Shown one piece after another: positions 17,432 through 25,741 of a stretch of DNA of 64,000 bases. The notes beneath the pieces were generated by a model that was given only the letters and a program-made list of their open reading frames with translations, searched no databases and had not been told where the DNA came from. Within the stretch, counting starts at the first letter, position 1, and each line of letters opens with the position of its first letter. This DNA is from Kitasatospora sp. SolWspMP-SS2h (GTDB lineage Bacteria > Actinomycetota > Actinomycetes > Streptomycetales > Streptomycetaceae). Location of the stretch: NCBI RefSeq assembly GCF_003259315.1, contig NZ_QLLT01000002.1:62001-126000 (forward strand), in the 5' to 3' direction. A program made the position numbers and the translations under genes.

Positions 17432-17778
17432 CCGGACTCACGGGCCCCGCGCTGCGGGTGACGGTGTACGTCGGGGAGGACGACCTCTGGCACCACCGGC
17501 CGCTGTACAGCGAGATCGTCCACCGGGCGCACGCCGCCGGACTGGCCGGGGCGAGCGTCTTCCGCGGCGTCGAGGGCTTCGGCGCCTCCTCGCTGGTGCA
17601 CACCGCCCGGCTGTTGTCGCTCAGCGACGACCTGCCGGTGGCGGTCGTGATCGTGGACGCCGAGGAGCGGGTGCGGGCGTTCCTGCCGCAACTGGACGAA
17701 CTCGTCACCGGGGGAATGGTGGTCCTCGACGCGTGCGAGGTCGTCCGGCACGTCGGCCGCGACAGGGGGAAGAAGTGA
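17428..17778 (+). CDS. DUF190 domain protein of the fluoride operon
   Basis: 116 residues of the DUF190 family, small PII-like cytoplasmic proteins. The signature [26 protein letters not shown] followed by GFG is visible as [19 protein letters not shown] and [13 protein letters not shown], with LPVAVVIVD later. DUF190 genes are commonly sandwiched with crcB genes in actinomycetes and are thought to modulate the channel. It overlaps crcB genes on both sides by four bases (ATGA and GTGA), so translation is coupled. Confidence 0.9.
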   Translation: MTGLTGPALRVTVYVGEDDLWHHRPLYSEIVHRAHAAGLAGASVFRGVEGFGASSLVHTARLLSLSDDLPVAVVIVDAEERVRAFLPQLDELVTGGMVVLDACEVVRHVGRDRGKK

Positions 17779-18149
17779 ACTGGCTGCTGGTGATCGTCGG
17801 GGCGGCCGTCGGCGCGCCGCTGCGCTACCTGACCGACCGGGCGGTGCAGTCCCGCCACGACACGCTCTTCCCGTGGGGCACCTTCGTCGTCAACGTCGCC
17901 GGGTCGATGGTGCTGGGGCTGCTGACCGGCGCGGTGGCGGCCGGGGCGGCCTCCTCGCACCTCCAACTGCTGGTGGGGACCGGGTTCTGCGGAGCGCTGA
18001 CCACGTACTCGACGTTCTCCTACGAGACGCTGCGGCTGGCCGAGAGCGGCGCCCGGTTCTACGCGGTGGCGAACGCGGCCGGCAGCGTAGCCGCCGGCCT
18101 GGGCGCGGCCTTCACCGGCAACGCGATCGCCCAGGCCCTGTGGGCGTGA
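17775..18149 (+). CDS. crcB: fluoride channel Fluc/CrcB, second subunit
   Basis: 124 residues, four transmembrane helices, with [26 protein letters not shown] and [18 protein letters not shown]. It is shorter than the first subunit and starts directly at the first membrane helix. Charged residues flank the helices oppositely to the first copy, as expected for the two members of a dual-topology pair, though this was judged by eye. GTG 17775 overlaps the DUF190 stop. An inverted repeat follows the gene. Confidence 0.92.
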   Translation: MNWLLVIVGAAVGAPLRYLTDRAVQSRHDTLFPWGTFVVNVAGSMVLGLLTGAVAAGAASSHLQLLVGTGFCGALTTYSTFSYETLRLAESGARFYAVANAAGSVAAGLGAAFTGNAIAQALWA

Positions 18150-18154
18150 ACCCG

Positions 18155-18188
18155 GGCCCGGTGCCCGCCACCGCAGCCGAACCGGGCC
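18155..18188 (+). terminator. hairpin after the fluoride operon
   Basis: GGCCCGGT (18155-18162) pairs with ACCGGGCC (18181-18188) across an 18-base loop, directly after the second crcB and before the convergent winged-helix gene. It could serve both directions. Confidence 0.45.
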
Positions 18189-18234
18189 GGGCTTGAGCCC
18201 TGAGTCCCGACCCCGGCGCTCCCGCCCCGGCGGG

Positions 18235-19428
18235 TCAGCCGGTGAGCCGCCGTTCGAGCGGGGTGCGGAAGCGCGGGGTGACCCGGGTCTCGGCCAGCAG
18301 GGCGCGCAGGGCGGCGACCTTCGCGGCGAGGGCCGCGCGGGCCTCGGGGCCGGGGTCGCTGAGGAGTTCGAACCGCACCTCGCCGTCGGGGTGCCGGCCC
18401 CAGCCGCCGACCACGCGGCCGTTCCACCAGGCGGTGGGGCCGAGGTTGCCGGAGCGGTCGGCCAGTTCGGAGCGGTGGCCGGGGGAGAGGTACCAGTCGC
18501 GGTCCTTCCAGCCCATCACGCTGGGGTCGAGGGCCGGGAGCAGGGCCGCCCAGGGGGCGGGTTCGGCGACCGGTTCGAGGTCGTCGGGCAGCACGAAACC
18601 GGTCGCGCCGTCGGCGAGTCCGACCTCGACGGCCGCGCACGCGGCCAGCGCGGCCCGCACCTCGCGGACGCCCCAGCCGGTCCACCAGGCCAGGTCCTGC
18701 TCGCCGGCCGGGCCGTACGAGGCCAGCCAGCGCCGGGCCAACTCGGCCTGCGCGGCTGCCCGTTCGGCGGCGGACGGGGCGGCGGGGACGGGCGGGCCGG
18801 GCACCCAGCGGTGCCGGCTGCTGGTCCAACCGCCGAGCGGGCGGCGGCGGACCACGGCGCCCTCCATGCCGAGCAGCCGCAGCAGCCGCATGCCGACCGG
18901 CTGGACGGTCTGGTAGGAGGTGCCGATGCCGTAGTCGATCGTTTCGCGCAACTGAGGTACCAGTTCGCTCAGTTGACTTCCCGTCAGGCCGTCCGGGGCG
19001 TCGGCGAGGGCGTCGGTGAGGGCGGCCAGCACGGCGTCCTGCGCGGCGGAGGTCCAGGCGGCGTCCCGGCCGGAGGCGGCGAAGTCCTTGAGCAGGCGGG
19101 TGCGTTCGGCGGCGCCGGCCTTCGCGGTGGTCGAGGCGTACAGCGCCGGTCCGAGCTCGGCAGGGATCGCGAAGAGGGTCTTGCGCGGGCCGTGGCGGCG
19201 CAGCACGGTGCCGTCGGCGTACAGGGCGCGCTCGGTGTCGGCGACGCCCGGGACGGCGAGCCGGGCCGCGACGGCGAGGAACACCGTGGCGGGGTCGGTG
19301 GCGTGCACGGCGACCAGGTCCGCCACCACCTGCTCGGCGCGGTCGGCCGCGGTGCCGGGGGCCAGCCGGTGCCGCCGGGCGAGCCGGGCGCGGCGTTGGT
19401 CGTCGTCGAACGTGGGGCGGGTGGGCAC
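18235..19428 (-). CDS. winged helix DNA-binding domain protein (HTH_42 / AlkZ-like)
   Basis: 397 residues. The family pattern is present: ARRHRLAP at the N-terminus, VHATDPATVFLAVAARL, DGTVLRRHGPRKTLFAIP, then the tandem winged-helix region and LLPALDPSVMGWKDRDWYL, RSGNLGPTAWWNGRVVGGW near the end. Characterised relatives (AlkZ, AlkX) are DNA glycosylases that unhook crosslinks or remove alkylated bases; most actinobacterial members are untested. GTG 19428 is preceded by AGGAGG with a 6-base spacer. It is convergent with the fluoride operon and divergent from the cellulase gene, and stands alone. Confidence 0.8.
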   Translation of the reverse strand: MPTRPTFDDDQRRARLARRHRLAPGTAADRAEQVVADLVAVHATDPATVFLAVAARLAVPGVADTERALYADGTVLRRHGPRKTLFAIPAELGPALYASTTAKAGAAERTRLLKDFAASGRDAAWTSAAQDAVLAALTDALADAPDGLTGSQLSELVPQLRETIDYGIGTSYQTVQPVGMRLLRLLGMEGAVVRRRPLGGWTSSRHRWVPGPPVPAAPSAAERAAAQAELARRWLASYGPAGEQDLAWWTGWGVREVRAALAACAAVEVGLADGATGFVLPDDLEPVAEPAPWAALLPALDPSVMGWKDRDWYLSPGHRSELADRSGNLGPTAWWNGRVVGGWGRHPDGEVRFELLSDPGPEARAALAAKVAALRALLAETRVTPRFRTPLERRLTG

Positions 19429-19702
19429 GGGACACCTCCTCCGGATCGGGGACAGCCTGCCACGTGCGGGCCGGCCGGGCGTGAAAGTTTCGGGTGGCGG
19501 CGGGGGTGTCCGGGGTGCGGGGGAGCGGCTGCCGGTCAGGCGCGGGCGCCGGTCGGGGCCGGGCGGGACGGGGCGCCGGCCAACCGCTCCGGTGCGGTGG
19601 TGAACGGTGGTGTTCAGCGGGCCTGTCGGGGCGACGGCGGTGCCCGCCCCGGGGCGGCGGCCGGACGGCCGAACGGCGACGGGCGGCGTCCATCGAGGTT
19701 GG

Positions 19703-19716
19703 CGGGAGCGCTCCCA
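19703..19716. promoter_or_regulatory. CebR-like operator, upstream copy
   Basis: CGGGAGCGCTCCCA differs by one base from the CebR palindrome TGGGAGCGCTCCCA used by the cello-oligosaccharide-responsive LacI-type repressor of Streptomyces. It lies about 160 bases before the cellulase start. Confidence 0.75.
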
Positions 19717-19734
19717 CGGGTTCTGTCGAACTTC

Positions 19735-19764
19735 TTGACGGGAGTGTGAGGTCATGGCTTCATA
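19735..19764 (+). promoter_or_regulatory. possible promoter of the cellulase gene
   Basis: TTGACG (19735-19740) and TTCATA (19759-19764) are separated by 18 bases. The pair lies between the two CebR boxes, so the downstream box would block early transcription. The -10 match is weak. Confidence 0.35.
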
Positions 19765-19807
19765 TCGGTTGTCCCCGAGCTGAGTTGGTCTCAGCCCAGG
19801 CCAAGTA

Positions 19808-19821
19808 TGGGAGCGCTCCCA
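19808..19821. promoter_or_regulatory. CebR operator, perfect 14-bp palindrome
   Basis: TGGGAGCGCTCCCA matches the CebR box exactly. It lies 55 bases before the cellulase GTG start. Repression lifted by cellobiose or cellotriose is expected from known CebR biology. The 19429-19876 gap otherwise holds only the upstream copy and the putative promoter. Confidence 0.88.
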
Positions 19822-19876
19822 TTAGTTGGGAGCTCTTCCGTCGAGTCCGTCCCCCACCCGAAAGGACTCCCTTACC

Positions 19877-22120
19877 GTGTCGGCAAATCTGACGCGCCGT
19901 CTCCGGACGGCGGCAGCGGCCGCGGTGCTCAGCGCCGCGACCCTGCTCCCCCTTGCCGTGTCGACCACCGCCGCCCACGCGGCGACCCGCGTGGACAACC
20001 CCTTCGTCGGCGCCGGGGTCTACGTGAACCCCGAATGGGCCGCCCACGCCGCCGCCGAGCCGGGCGGTTCGGCCGTCGCCAACCAGCCCACCGCCGTCTG
20101 GATGGACCGCATCGCGGCCATCGCCGGCGGCAACGGCGTCATGGGTCTGCGCGACCACCTGAACGCCGCGGTGCAGCAGGCCGCGGGCAAGCCGTACGTG
20201 TTCCAGGTCGTCATCTACGACCTGCCGGGCCGCGACTGCGCCGCCCTGGCCTCGAACGGCGAGCTCGGCCCCACCGAGCTGCCGCGTTACAAGAGCGAGT
20301 TCATCGACCCGATCGCCGCGATCCTGGCCGACCCGGCCTACGCGAACCTGCGGATCGTCACCACGGTCGAGATCGACTCGCTGCCGAACCTGGTGACCAA
20401 CGCGGGCGGCACCGCCACCGCCACCCCCGCGTGCGACGTCATGAAGGCCAACGGCAACTACATCAACGGCGTCGGCTACGCGCTGGCCAAGCTCGGCGCG
20501 ATCCCGAACGTCTACAACTACGTGGACGCCGGCCACCACGGCTGGCTCGGCTGGGACTCCAACCTCCAGCCGGCCATCGACACCATCAAGCAGGCCGCCA
20601 CCGCGTCCGGCTCGACGGTCAACAACGTCCAGGGCTTCATCGTCAACACCGCCAACTACTCGGCGCTGCACGAGCCCAACTTCACCGTCAACGACACGGT
20701 GAACGGCACCTCGGTCCGCCAGAGCAAGTGGGTCGACTGGAACTACTACGTCGACGAGGCGTCCTACGCCAAGGCGTGGCGCACCAAGGCGATCGCCTCC
20801 GGATTCAACGCGAACATCGGCATGCTGATCGACACCTCCCGCAACGGCTGGGGCGGCGCCAACCGCCCGACCGGCCCGGGCCCGAAGACCTCGGTCGACG
20901 CGTACGTCGACGGCAGCCGGATCGACCGCCGCTTCCAGACCGGCAACTGGTGCAACCAGTCCGGCGCGGGCCTCGGCGAGCGCCCGAAGGCCGCCCCCGA
21001 GGACGGCATCGCCGCGTACGTGTGGGTGAAGCCCCCGGGTGAGTCGGACGGTGCGAGCTCGGCCATCGCCAACGACGAGGGCAAGGGCTTCGACCGGATG
21101 TGCGACCCGACGTACACCGGCAACCCGCGCAACAACAACAACATGTCGGGCGCGCTGCCGAACGCCCCGGTGGCCGGCCACTGGTTCTCGGCCCAGTTCC
21201 AGGAGCTGCTGAAGAACGCCTACCCGGCGATCGGCACCGGCACCGCGGACACCACCGCCCCGACCGCGCCGACCAACCTCGCGGCGACCACCACCGCCAG
21301 CAGCGCCGCGCTGACCTGGACCGCCTCGACCGACAACGTCGGCGTGACGGGCTACAACGTGTACCGGGGCGGCACCCTGGTCGGGTCCACCAGCACCACC
21401 TCGTACACCGACACCGGTCTGAGCGCCTCCACCGCGTACTCGTACACGGTCAAGGCCAAGGACGCGGCCGGCAACCTCTCCGCCGCCTCCGCGGCGCTGA
21501 GCGTCACCACCGCCTCCGGCGGCACCTCCGACACCACCGCCCCGACCGCCCCGACCAACCTCGCGGCGACCACCACCGCCAGCAGCGCCGCGCTGACCTG
21601 GACGGCCTCGACCGACAACGTCGGTGTCACGGGCTACAACGTGTACCGGGGCGGCACCCTGGTCGGGTCCACCAGCACCACCTCGTACACCGACACCGGT
21701 CTGAGCGCCTCCACCGCGTACTCGTACACGGTCAAGGCCAAGGACGCGGCCGGCAACCTCTCCGCCGCCTCCGCGGCCGTCACCGCCACCACCCAGGCCG
21801 GCACCGGCACCGGCGGCGCCGGCTGCACCGCCACCTACAAGGTCAGCAGCGACTGGGGCGCCGGCTTCAACGCCGACGTCACCGTGACCGCGGGCAACAC
21901 CGCGATCAAGTCCTGGAAGGTCACCTGGACCTACGCGGGCAACCAGCAGGTCACCAACCTGTGGAACGGCACCGTCAGCCAGTCCGGCAAGTCCGTGACC
22001 GTCACCAACACCGGCTACAACGGCGCGGTCGCCGCCAACGGCTCCACCAGCTTCGGCTTCGGCGCCAGCTACTCCGGCAGCAACGCCGTCCCGACCCTGA
22101 CCTGCACCGCCACCAGCTGA
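19877..22120 (+). CDS. secreted GH6 cellulase (exo-1,4-beta-glucanase type) with two FnIII domains and CBM2
   Basis: 747 residues. The signal peptide spans residues 1 to about 37 (Arg-rich start, Ala/Leu core, AHA-A cleavage). The GH6 domain runs to about 455: YDLPGRDCAALASNGE contains D120, and VEIDSLPN contains D167, the expected catalytic acid; DAGHHGWLGW, IDTSRNGWGG and GNWCNQSGAGLGE also fit. Two fibronectin type III domains follow (about 458-540 and 552-634), almost identical to each other, then a C-terminal CBM2 with two Cys. Family knowledge says cellobiose release from cellulose chain ends. GTG 19877 is preceded by AAAGGA. CebR boxes upstream and a strong hairpin downstream make it a monocistronic cellulose-regulated gene. 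Confidence 0.93.
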   Translation: MSANLTRRLRTAAAAAVLSAATLLPLAVSTTAAHAATRVDNPFVGAGVYVNPEWAAHAAAEPGGSAVANQPTAVWMDRIAAIAGGNGVMGLRDHLNAAVQQAAGKPYVFQVVIYDLPGRDCAALASNGELGPTELPRYKSEFIDPIAAILADPAYANLRIVTTVEIDSLPNLVTNAGGTATATPACDVMKANGNYINGVGYALAKLGAIPNVYNYVDAGHHGWLGWDSNLQPAIDTIKQAATASGSTVNNVQGFIVNTANYSALHEPNFTVNDTVNGTSVRQSKWVDWNYYVDEASYAKAWRTKAIASGFNANIGMLIDTSRNGWGGANRPTGPGPKTSVDAYVDGSRIDRRFQTGNWCNQSGAGLGERPKAAPEDGIAAYVWVKPPGESDGASSAIANDEGKGFDRMCDPTYTGNPRNNNNMSGALPNAPVAGHWFSAQFQELLKNAYPAIGTGTADTTAPTAPTNLAATTTASSAALTWTASTDNVGVTGYNVYRGGTLVGSTSTTSYTDTGLSASTAYSYTVKAKDAAGNLSAASAALSVTTASGGTSDTTAPTAPTNLAATTTASSAALTWTASTDNVGVTGYNVYRGGTLVGSTSTTSYTDTGLSASTAYSYTVKAKDAAGNLSAASAAVTATTQAGTGTGGAGCTATYKVSSDWGAGFNADVTVTAGNTAIKSWKVTWTYAGNQQVTNLWNGTVSQSGKSVTVTNTGYNGAVAANGSTSFGFGASYSGSNAVPTLTCTATS
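21248..21777 (+). repeat. duplicated FnIII-encoding segment (two 248-bp copies, period 282 bp)
   Basis: The copies at 21248-21495 and 21530-21777 differ at only a few positions by eye. They encode the two FnIII linker domains of the cellulase. Near identity at synonymous sites points to recent duplication or gene conversion. Confidence 0.9.
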
Positions 22121-22214
22121 CGCCGGGCAGCCGGTAGCCCGCGGCGGGCCCGCGGCAAGCCGCTACCGGACCCGACCGACGCGGGAGAGAACCGCGAAGC
22201 ACCACCCCGGAGGC

Positions 22215-22247
22215 ACCGCCCCCGTGCAGGGTCTGCACGGGGGCGGT
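22215..22247 (+). terminator. strong hairpin terminator after the cellulase gene
   Basis: ACCGCCCCCGTGCAG and CTGCACGGGGGCGGT form a perfect 15-bp stem with a GGT loop. No U-tract follows. Confidence 0.85.
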
Positions 22248-22358
22248 CGCCCGTCCACCGCCGTACGGACGCCGCCGCTCGTCCGCCGGCACCCGTCTAC
22301 CGCCGCAGGGACGCCGCCGCCCGTCCACCGCCACTGCCCGTCCGCCGTCGCCGCACGG

Positions 22359-22397
22359 ACGTGCCGTGGGCACGTGCCGCGCACACGTGCCGCGGCG
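22359..22397. repeat. three ACGTGCC direct repeats at 13-bp spacing
   Basis: ACGTGCC starts at 22359, 22372 and 22385. The second and third copies contain the palindrome CACGTG. They lie about 115 bases before the methyltransferase gene, in a gap (22121-22508) that otherwise holds only the cellulase terminator and GC-rich imperfect repeats. Confidence 0.7.
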
Positions 22398-22508
22398 CGC
22401 CGCCGTTCGGCTGCCGGCGCTTGCGACCCGGATCGGAAGTGTAGGAGGATCTTGTTGTCCTCTTGCCATTTTCGACTGCCGGGCCGGAAGGCCGGAAGGA
22501 GTGCCGTC

Positions 22509-23315
22509 ATGGCGCGTCCGAACTGGGTGCCCGCGGGGACCGACCTCGACAAGCCGAACGCGGCCCGGGTGTACGACTACTACCTCGGCGGTTCGCACAA
22601 CTTCGAGGTCGACCGGCAGATGGCGCGCAAGGCGATCGAGCTCTGGCCGGACCTCCCGATGATCATGCGGGCCAACCGGGCCTTCCTGCGCCGCGCCACC
22701 CAGTTCGCCGCCGCCGAGGGCATCAGCCGCTTCCTGGACATCGGCTCCGGCATCCCCACCTTCGGCGCCGTCCACGAGGTGGCCCGCGAGTACCGGCCCG
22801 ACGCGCGCGTCGTCTACGTCGACATGGACCCCGTCGCGGTCGCCCACAGCCGCCTCATCCTGGCCGACGACCCGCTCTGCCCGGTCGTCGACGCCGACCT
22901 GCGCAACACCGACGACCTGCTGGCCCGTCCCGAGGTCGAGGAACTGCTCGCCCCCGGCGAGCCCGTCGCGGTCATCCTGAACGCCGTCCTGCACTTCGTC
23001 ACCGACGACGACCACCCGGAGCAGATCCTCGCCAAGCTCCGGGAGGCCCTGCCCAGCGGCAGCATGCTGATCCTCTCGCACGCCTCCCTGGAGGGCCGCC
23101 CCGACCAGGCCGGCTCCCACCAGAGCCTGTACCGCTCCACCCCGACACCGCTCACCATGCGCAGCCGCGAGCAGATCGCCGCCTTCTTCACGGGCTACGA
23201 CCTGGTCGAGCCCGGCATCGTCTACCTGCCCGAGTGGCGCCCCGACGACGCGGAGTCGGTCGGCCCGCACCCCGAGCGGATGACGGGGATGGCCGGCGTC
23301 GGGCGCCTGTCGTGA
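22509..23315 (+). CDS. DUF574 SAM-dependent methyltransferase
   Basis: 268 residues of the streptomycete DUF574 (Methyltransf_19) family: N-terminal PNAARVYDYYLGGSHNFEVDR given here in part as ARVYDYYLGGSHNFEVDR, FLDIGSGIPT as the SAM-binding loop, VVYVDMDPVAVAHSR and ILNAVLHFV. Dozens of paralogues occur per Streptomyces genome and the substrates are unknown; some act near developmental or secondary metabolism genes. The ATG is preceded by GGAAGGA. The stop overlaps the start of the GGDEF-EAL gene by four bases, so the two are coupled. Confidence 0.9.
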   Translation: MARPNWVPAGTDLDKPNAARVYDYYLGGSHNFEVDRQMARKAIELWPDLPMIMRANRAFLRRATQFAAAEGISRFLDIGSGIPTFGAVHEVAREYRPDARVVYVDMDPVAVAHSRLILADDPLCPVVDADLRNTDDLLARPEVEELLAPGEPVAVILNAVLHFVTDDDHPEQILAKLREALPSGSMLILSHASLEGRPDQAGSHQSLYRSTPTPLTMRSREQIAAFFTGYDLVEPGIVYLPEWRPDDAESVGPHPERMTGMAGVGRLS

Positions 23316-25603
23316 ACCGGTCGCCCGGCGCGGACGAGCCCCCCGGCCCGGCCGCGGGGGGAGCGGCGGACGCACCGGGCGCGGCGGAGGCGGCGGGCGG
23401 GGCGGCGGGCACGGTGGGCGGGGCGGAGGCGGCGGGCGGGGCGGAGGCGAGCGCCGGGTTCCGCGACGCGTGGGCCGCGATGCTGCGGGCCGGGCACGGC
23501 GCCGCGGTGCGCCCCGGCGTGCTGAACCCGCTGATCGCCCGCACCGCCGAGCTGCTGCACCGCGCCTCCCGGGAGCAGCCGTTCCGCCCCGAACTGGCCA
23601 ACCAGGCCGGGGCGCTGCTCATCGACAACCAGTTCACCGACCCGCAACTGCTCGCCGAAGCCGTCCAGTTGATCCAGCGGCAACCCGTCCCGGACGACCG
23701 CGGCCCGGTGCTCGGGGGCGCCTTCGCGGCCGGCTGGGCGGCCGCCCTGCGCGAGCGCACGCTGCGCGAGCAGGAGGCGATCCGGCTGGCCGCCGACACC
23801 GCCCGGCAGGAGGTCGAGAAGGCCCTGCGCGCCTCCGAGGCCCGCTTCCGCGCCCTGTTCGAGTCCGCGGCGATCGGCATCGGCCTCGGCGACACCGACG
23901 GCAAGATCCTGGCCGTCAACCGCGCCCTGGGCGACATCTTCGGCGGCGGCCCCGAGGACATGCGGGGCGTGCGGGTCGGCGACCTGGTCCACCCCGAGGA
24001 CACCCCCGGCGTCTGGGAGGCGTACGAGGAGCTGATCGGCGGCAAGCGCGAGTACTTCCAGTTCGACAAGCCGTACTACCGGCGCGACGGCGAGGTGGTG
24101 TGGACCCACCTGACCGTCTCGCTGATCCGCGACGACGACGGCGTCCCGCTCTACCAGGTCGCCATGCTGGAGGACGTCACCGACCGCTACCGCCTCCAGG
24201 AGCGGCTGCGCCACCAGGCCACCCACGACCCGCTGACCGGCCTGCCCAACCGGGCCGCGTTCTTCGAACGGCTGGAGAAGCTCTTCGAGGACCCGGAGCC
24301 GGACGCCCGCTTCGGCCTCTGCTACGTCGACCTGGACGGCTTCAAGATCGTCAACGACAGCCTCGGCCACGACATGGGCGACCAACTGCTGACCGTGGTG
24401 GCCGGGCGGCTGGAGAGCGCGCTCAGCCCGCTCGGCCACATGGTGGCGCGGCTCGGCGGCGACGAGTTCGTGGTGCTGCTGGAGAACTGCCGCGGCGAGC
24501 AGGAGGCCGTGGCCGCCGCCAAGACCGTCCTCGCCGCGCTCACCAAGCCCGTGGTGATCGGCGACCACCGGCTGGCCGTCGGCGCCAGCGTCGGCGTGCT
24601 GGAGCGGCGGATCGCCAGCACCACGCCCGGCGCGGCCGTCCGGGCCGCCGACCTCACGCTGTACCGGGCCAAGGAGGCCGGGCGGGGCCGGTGGACGCTG
24701 TTCGACCCGGAGGAGAACGCGCGCGCCGTCAGCCGGTACGCGGTGTCCGTGCGGATGCCCGCGGCGCTGGACCGCGGCGAGTTCTTCATCGACTACCAGC
24801 CGATGGTCGACCTGGCCTCCGGCACGATGACCGGCGTCGAGGCGCTGGTGCGCTGGCGGCACCCGCAGCTCGGGGTGCTCGGCCCGGAGGAGTTCGTCGG
24901 CGTCGCCGAGGAGACCGGACTGATCATGCCGCTCGGCCGCTGGGTGCTGGAGCAGGCCTGCGAACAGGCGGCCGACTGGGTCGCCCGGTTCGGCGACCGG
25001 GCACCCCGGGTCAGCGTCAACCTGGCCGTCCGGCAGGCCCGCAGCGCCGGACTGGTCGGCGACGTCGAACGCACCCTGCGCACCACCGGCCTGGAGCCGT
25101 CGATGCTCCAACTGGAGATCACCGAGTCGACCGTGGTCGGCCCCGAGGACGAGGCGCTCAAGGCACTGCACGCCCTGGTCGACCTGGGCGTCTCGCTCGC
25201 CGTCGACGACTTCGGCACCGGCTGGTCCAACCTCGCCTACCTGCGCGACCTGCCGGTCTCCAACCTCAAGATCGCCGGGTCCTTCGTCGGCGACCTGCAC
25301 GACCCCACCAAGGACACCCACCTCGGCTGGCGGATCGTCAGCGGCCTGGTCTCGCTCGCCCACACCCTGGGCCTGACCGTCACCGCGGAAGGCGTGGAGA
25401 GCCGCGCCGACGCCGAGCGCCTGCGCCTGATGGGCTGCGACCTCGCCCAGGGCTGGCACTTCGGACGGCCGGTGCGCCCCGCCGAGATCGCCCGGCGGAT
25501 CGCCGAGACCGGGACCGAGACCGGCCTTGAGGACGCGCCGGAGGCGTGGGACGGGGACGGGGCCGGGGACGGGGCCGATTCGGGGTCCGGGGCCGGAGCC
25601 TGA
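23312..25603 (+). CDS. PAS-GGDEF-EAL cyclic-di-GMP signalling protein
   Basis: 763 residues. After an Ala/Gly-rich lead and a helical region, a PAS domain spans about 190-300 (SEARFRALFESAAIGIGLGD). The GGDEF domain (about 305-465) has an intact RLGGDEFVVLL and no clear RxxD inhibitory site. The EAL domain (about 485-730) has VEALVRWRHP, SVNL, EITES, DDFGTGWSNL and VTAEGVES. The usual KIDRSFV is KIAGSFV, keeping Lys but losing Asp. Synthesis and hydrolysis of c-di-GMP, the repressor signal of Streptomyces development through BldD, are both possible. No membrane helix is seen, so it is cytosolic. GTG 23312 overlaps the methyltransferase stop. A low-complexity acidic-Gly tail ends the protein. 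Confidence 0.9.
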   Translation: MNRSPGADEPPGPAAGGAADAPGAAEAAGGAAGTVGGAEAAGGAEASAGFRDAWAAMLRAGHGAAVRPGVLNPLIARTAELLHRASREQPFRPELANQAGALLIDNQFTDPQLLAEAVQLIQRQPVPDDRGPVLGGAFAAGWAAALRERTLREQEAIRLAADTARQEVEKALRASEARFRALFESAAIGIGLGDTDGKILAVNRALGDIFGGGPEDMRGVRVGDLVHPEDTPGVWEAYEELIGGKREYFQFDKPYYRRDGEVVWTHLTVSLIRDDDGVPLYQVAMLEDVTDRYRLQERLRHQATHDPLTGLPNRAAFFERLEKLFEDPEPDARFGLCYVDLDGFKIVNDSLGHDMGDQLLTVVAGRLESALSPLGHMVARLGGDEFVVLLENCRGEQEAVAAAKTVLAALTKPVVIGDHRLAVGASVGVLERRIASTTPGAAVRAADLTLYRAKEAGRGRWTLFDPEENARAVSRYAVSVRMPAALDRGEFFIDYQPMVDLASGTMTGVEALVRWRHPQLGVLGPEEFVGVAEETGLIMPLGRWVLEQACEQAADWVARFGDRAPRVSVNLAVRQARSAGLVGDVERTLRTTGLEPSMLQLEITESTVVGPEDEALKALHALVDLGVSLAVDDFGTGWSNLAYLRDLPVSNLKIAGSFVGDLHDPTKDTHLGWRIVSGLVSLAHTLGLTVTAEGVESRADAERLRLMGCDLAQGWHFGRPVRPAEIARRIAETGTETGLEDAPEAWDGDGAGDGADSGSGAGA

Positions 25604-25648
25604 TCCTGGTCCGGGGCCTGATCCTGGCCCGGAGCCTGATTCGGAGCC
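25548..25648 (+). repeat. G-rich tract and three 18-bp repeats at the 3' end of the GGDEF-EAL gene
   Basis: 25548-25592 contains six or more GGGG runs separated by short spacers, a strong G-quadruplex pattern on the plus strand. It is followed by three imperfect 18-base units at 25595-25612, 25613-25630 and 25631-25648 of the type GGAGCCTGATCCTGGTCC. The tract spans the stop codon. Confidence 0.6.
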
Positions 25649-25741
25649 GGCGAGTTCGCGCAGGACCGGGACGAGGACCTCGCGCAGCCAGCTGCGGTTG
25701 CGGGCGAAGCGGCGGGGCTGCTCCGGACGGCCCGAGACGTG

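Noticed and set aside
23222..25459. Large minus-strand frame opposite the GGDEF-EAL gene
   Set aside because: Antisense shadow with no recognisable domain; the plus strand carries complete PAS, GGDEF and EAL motifs.
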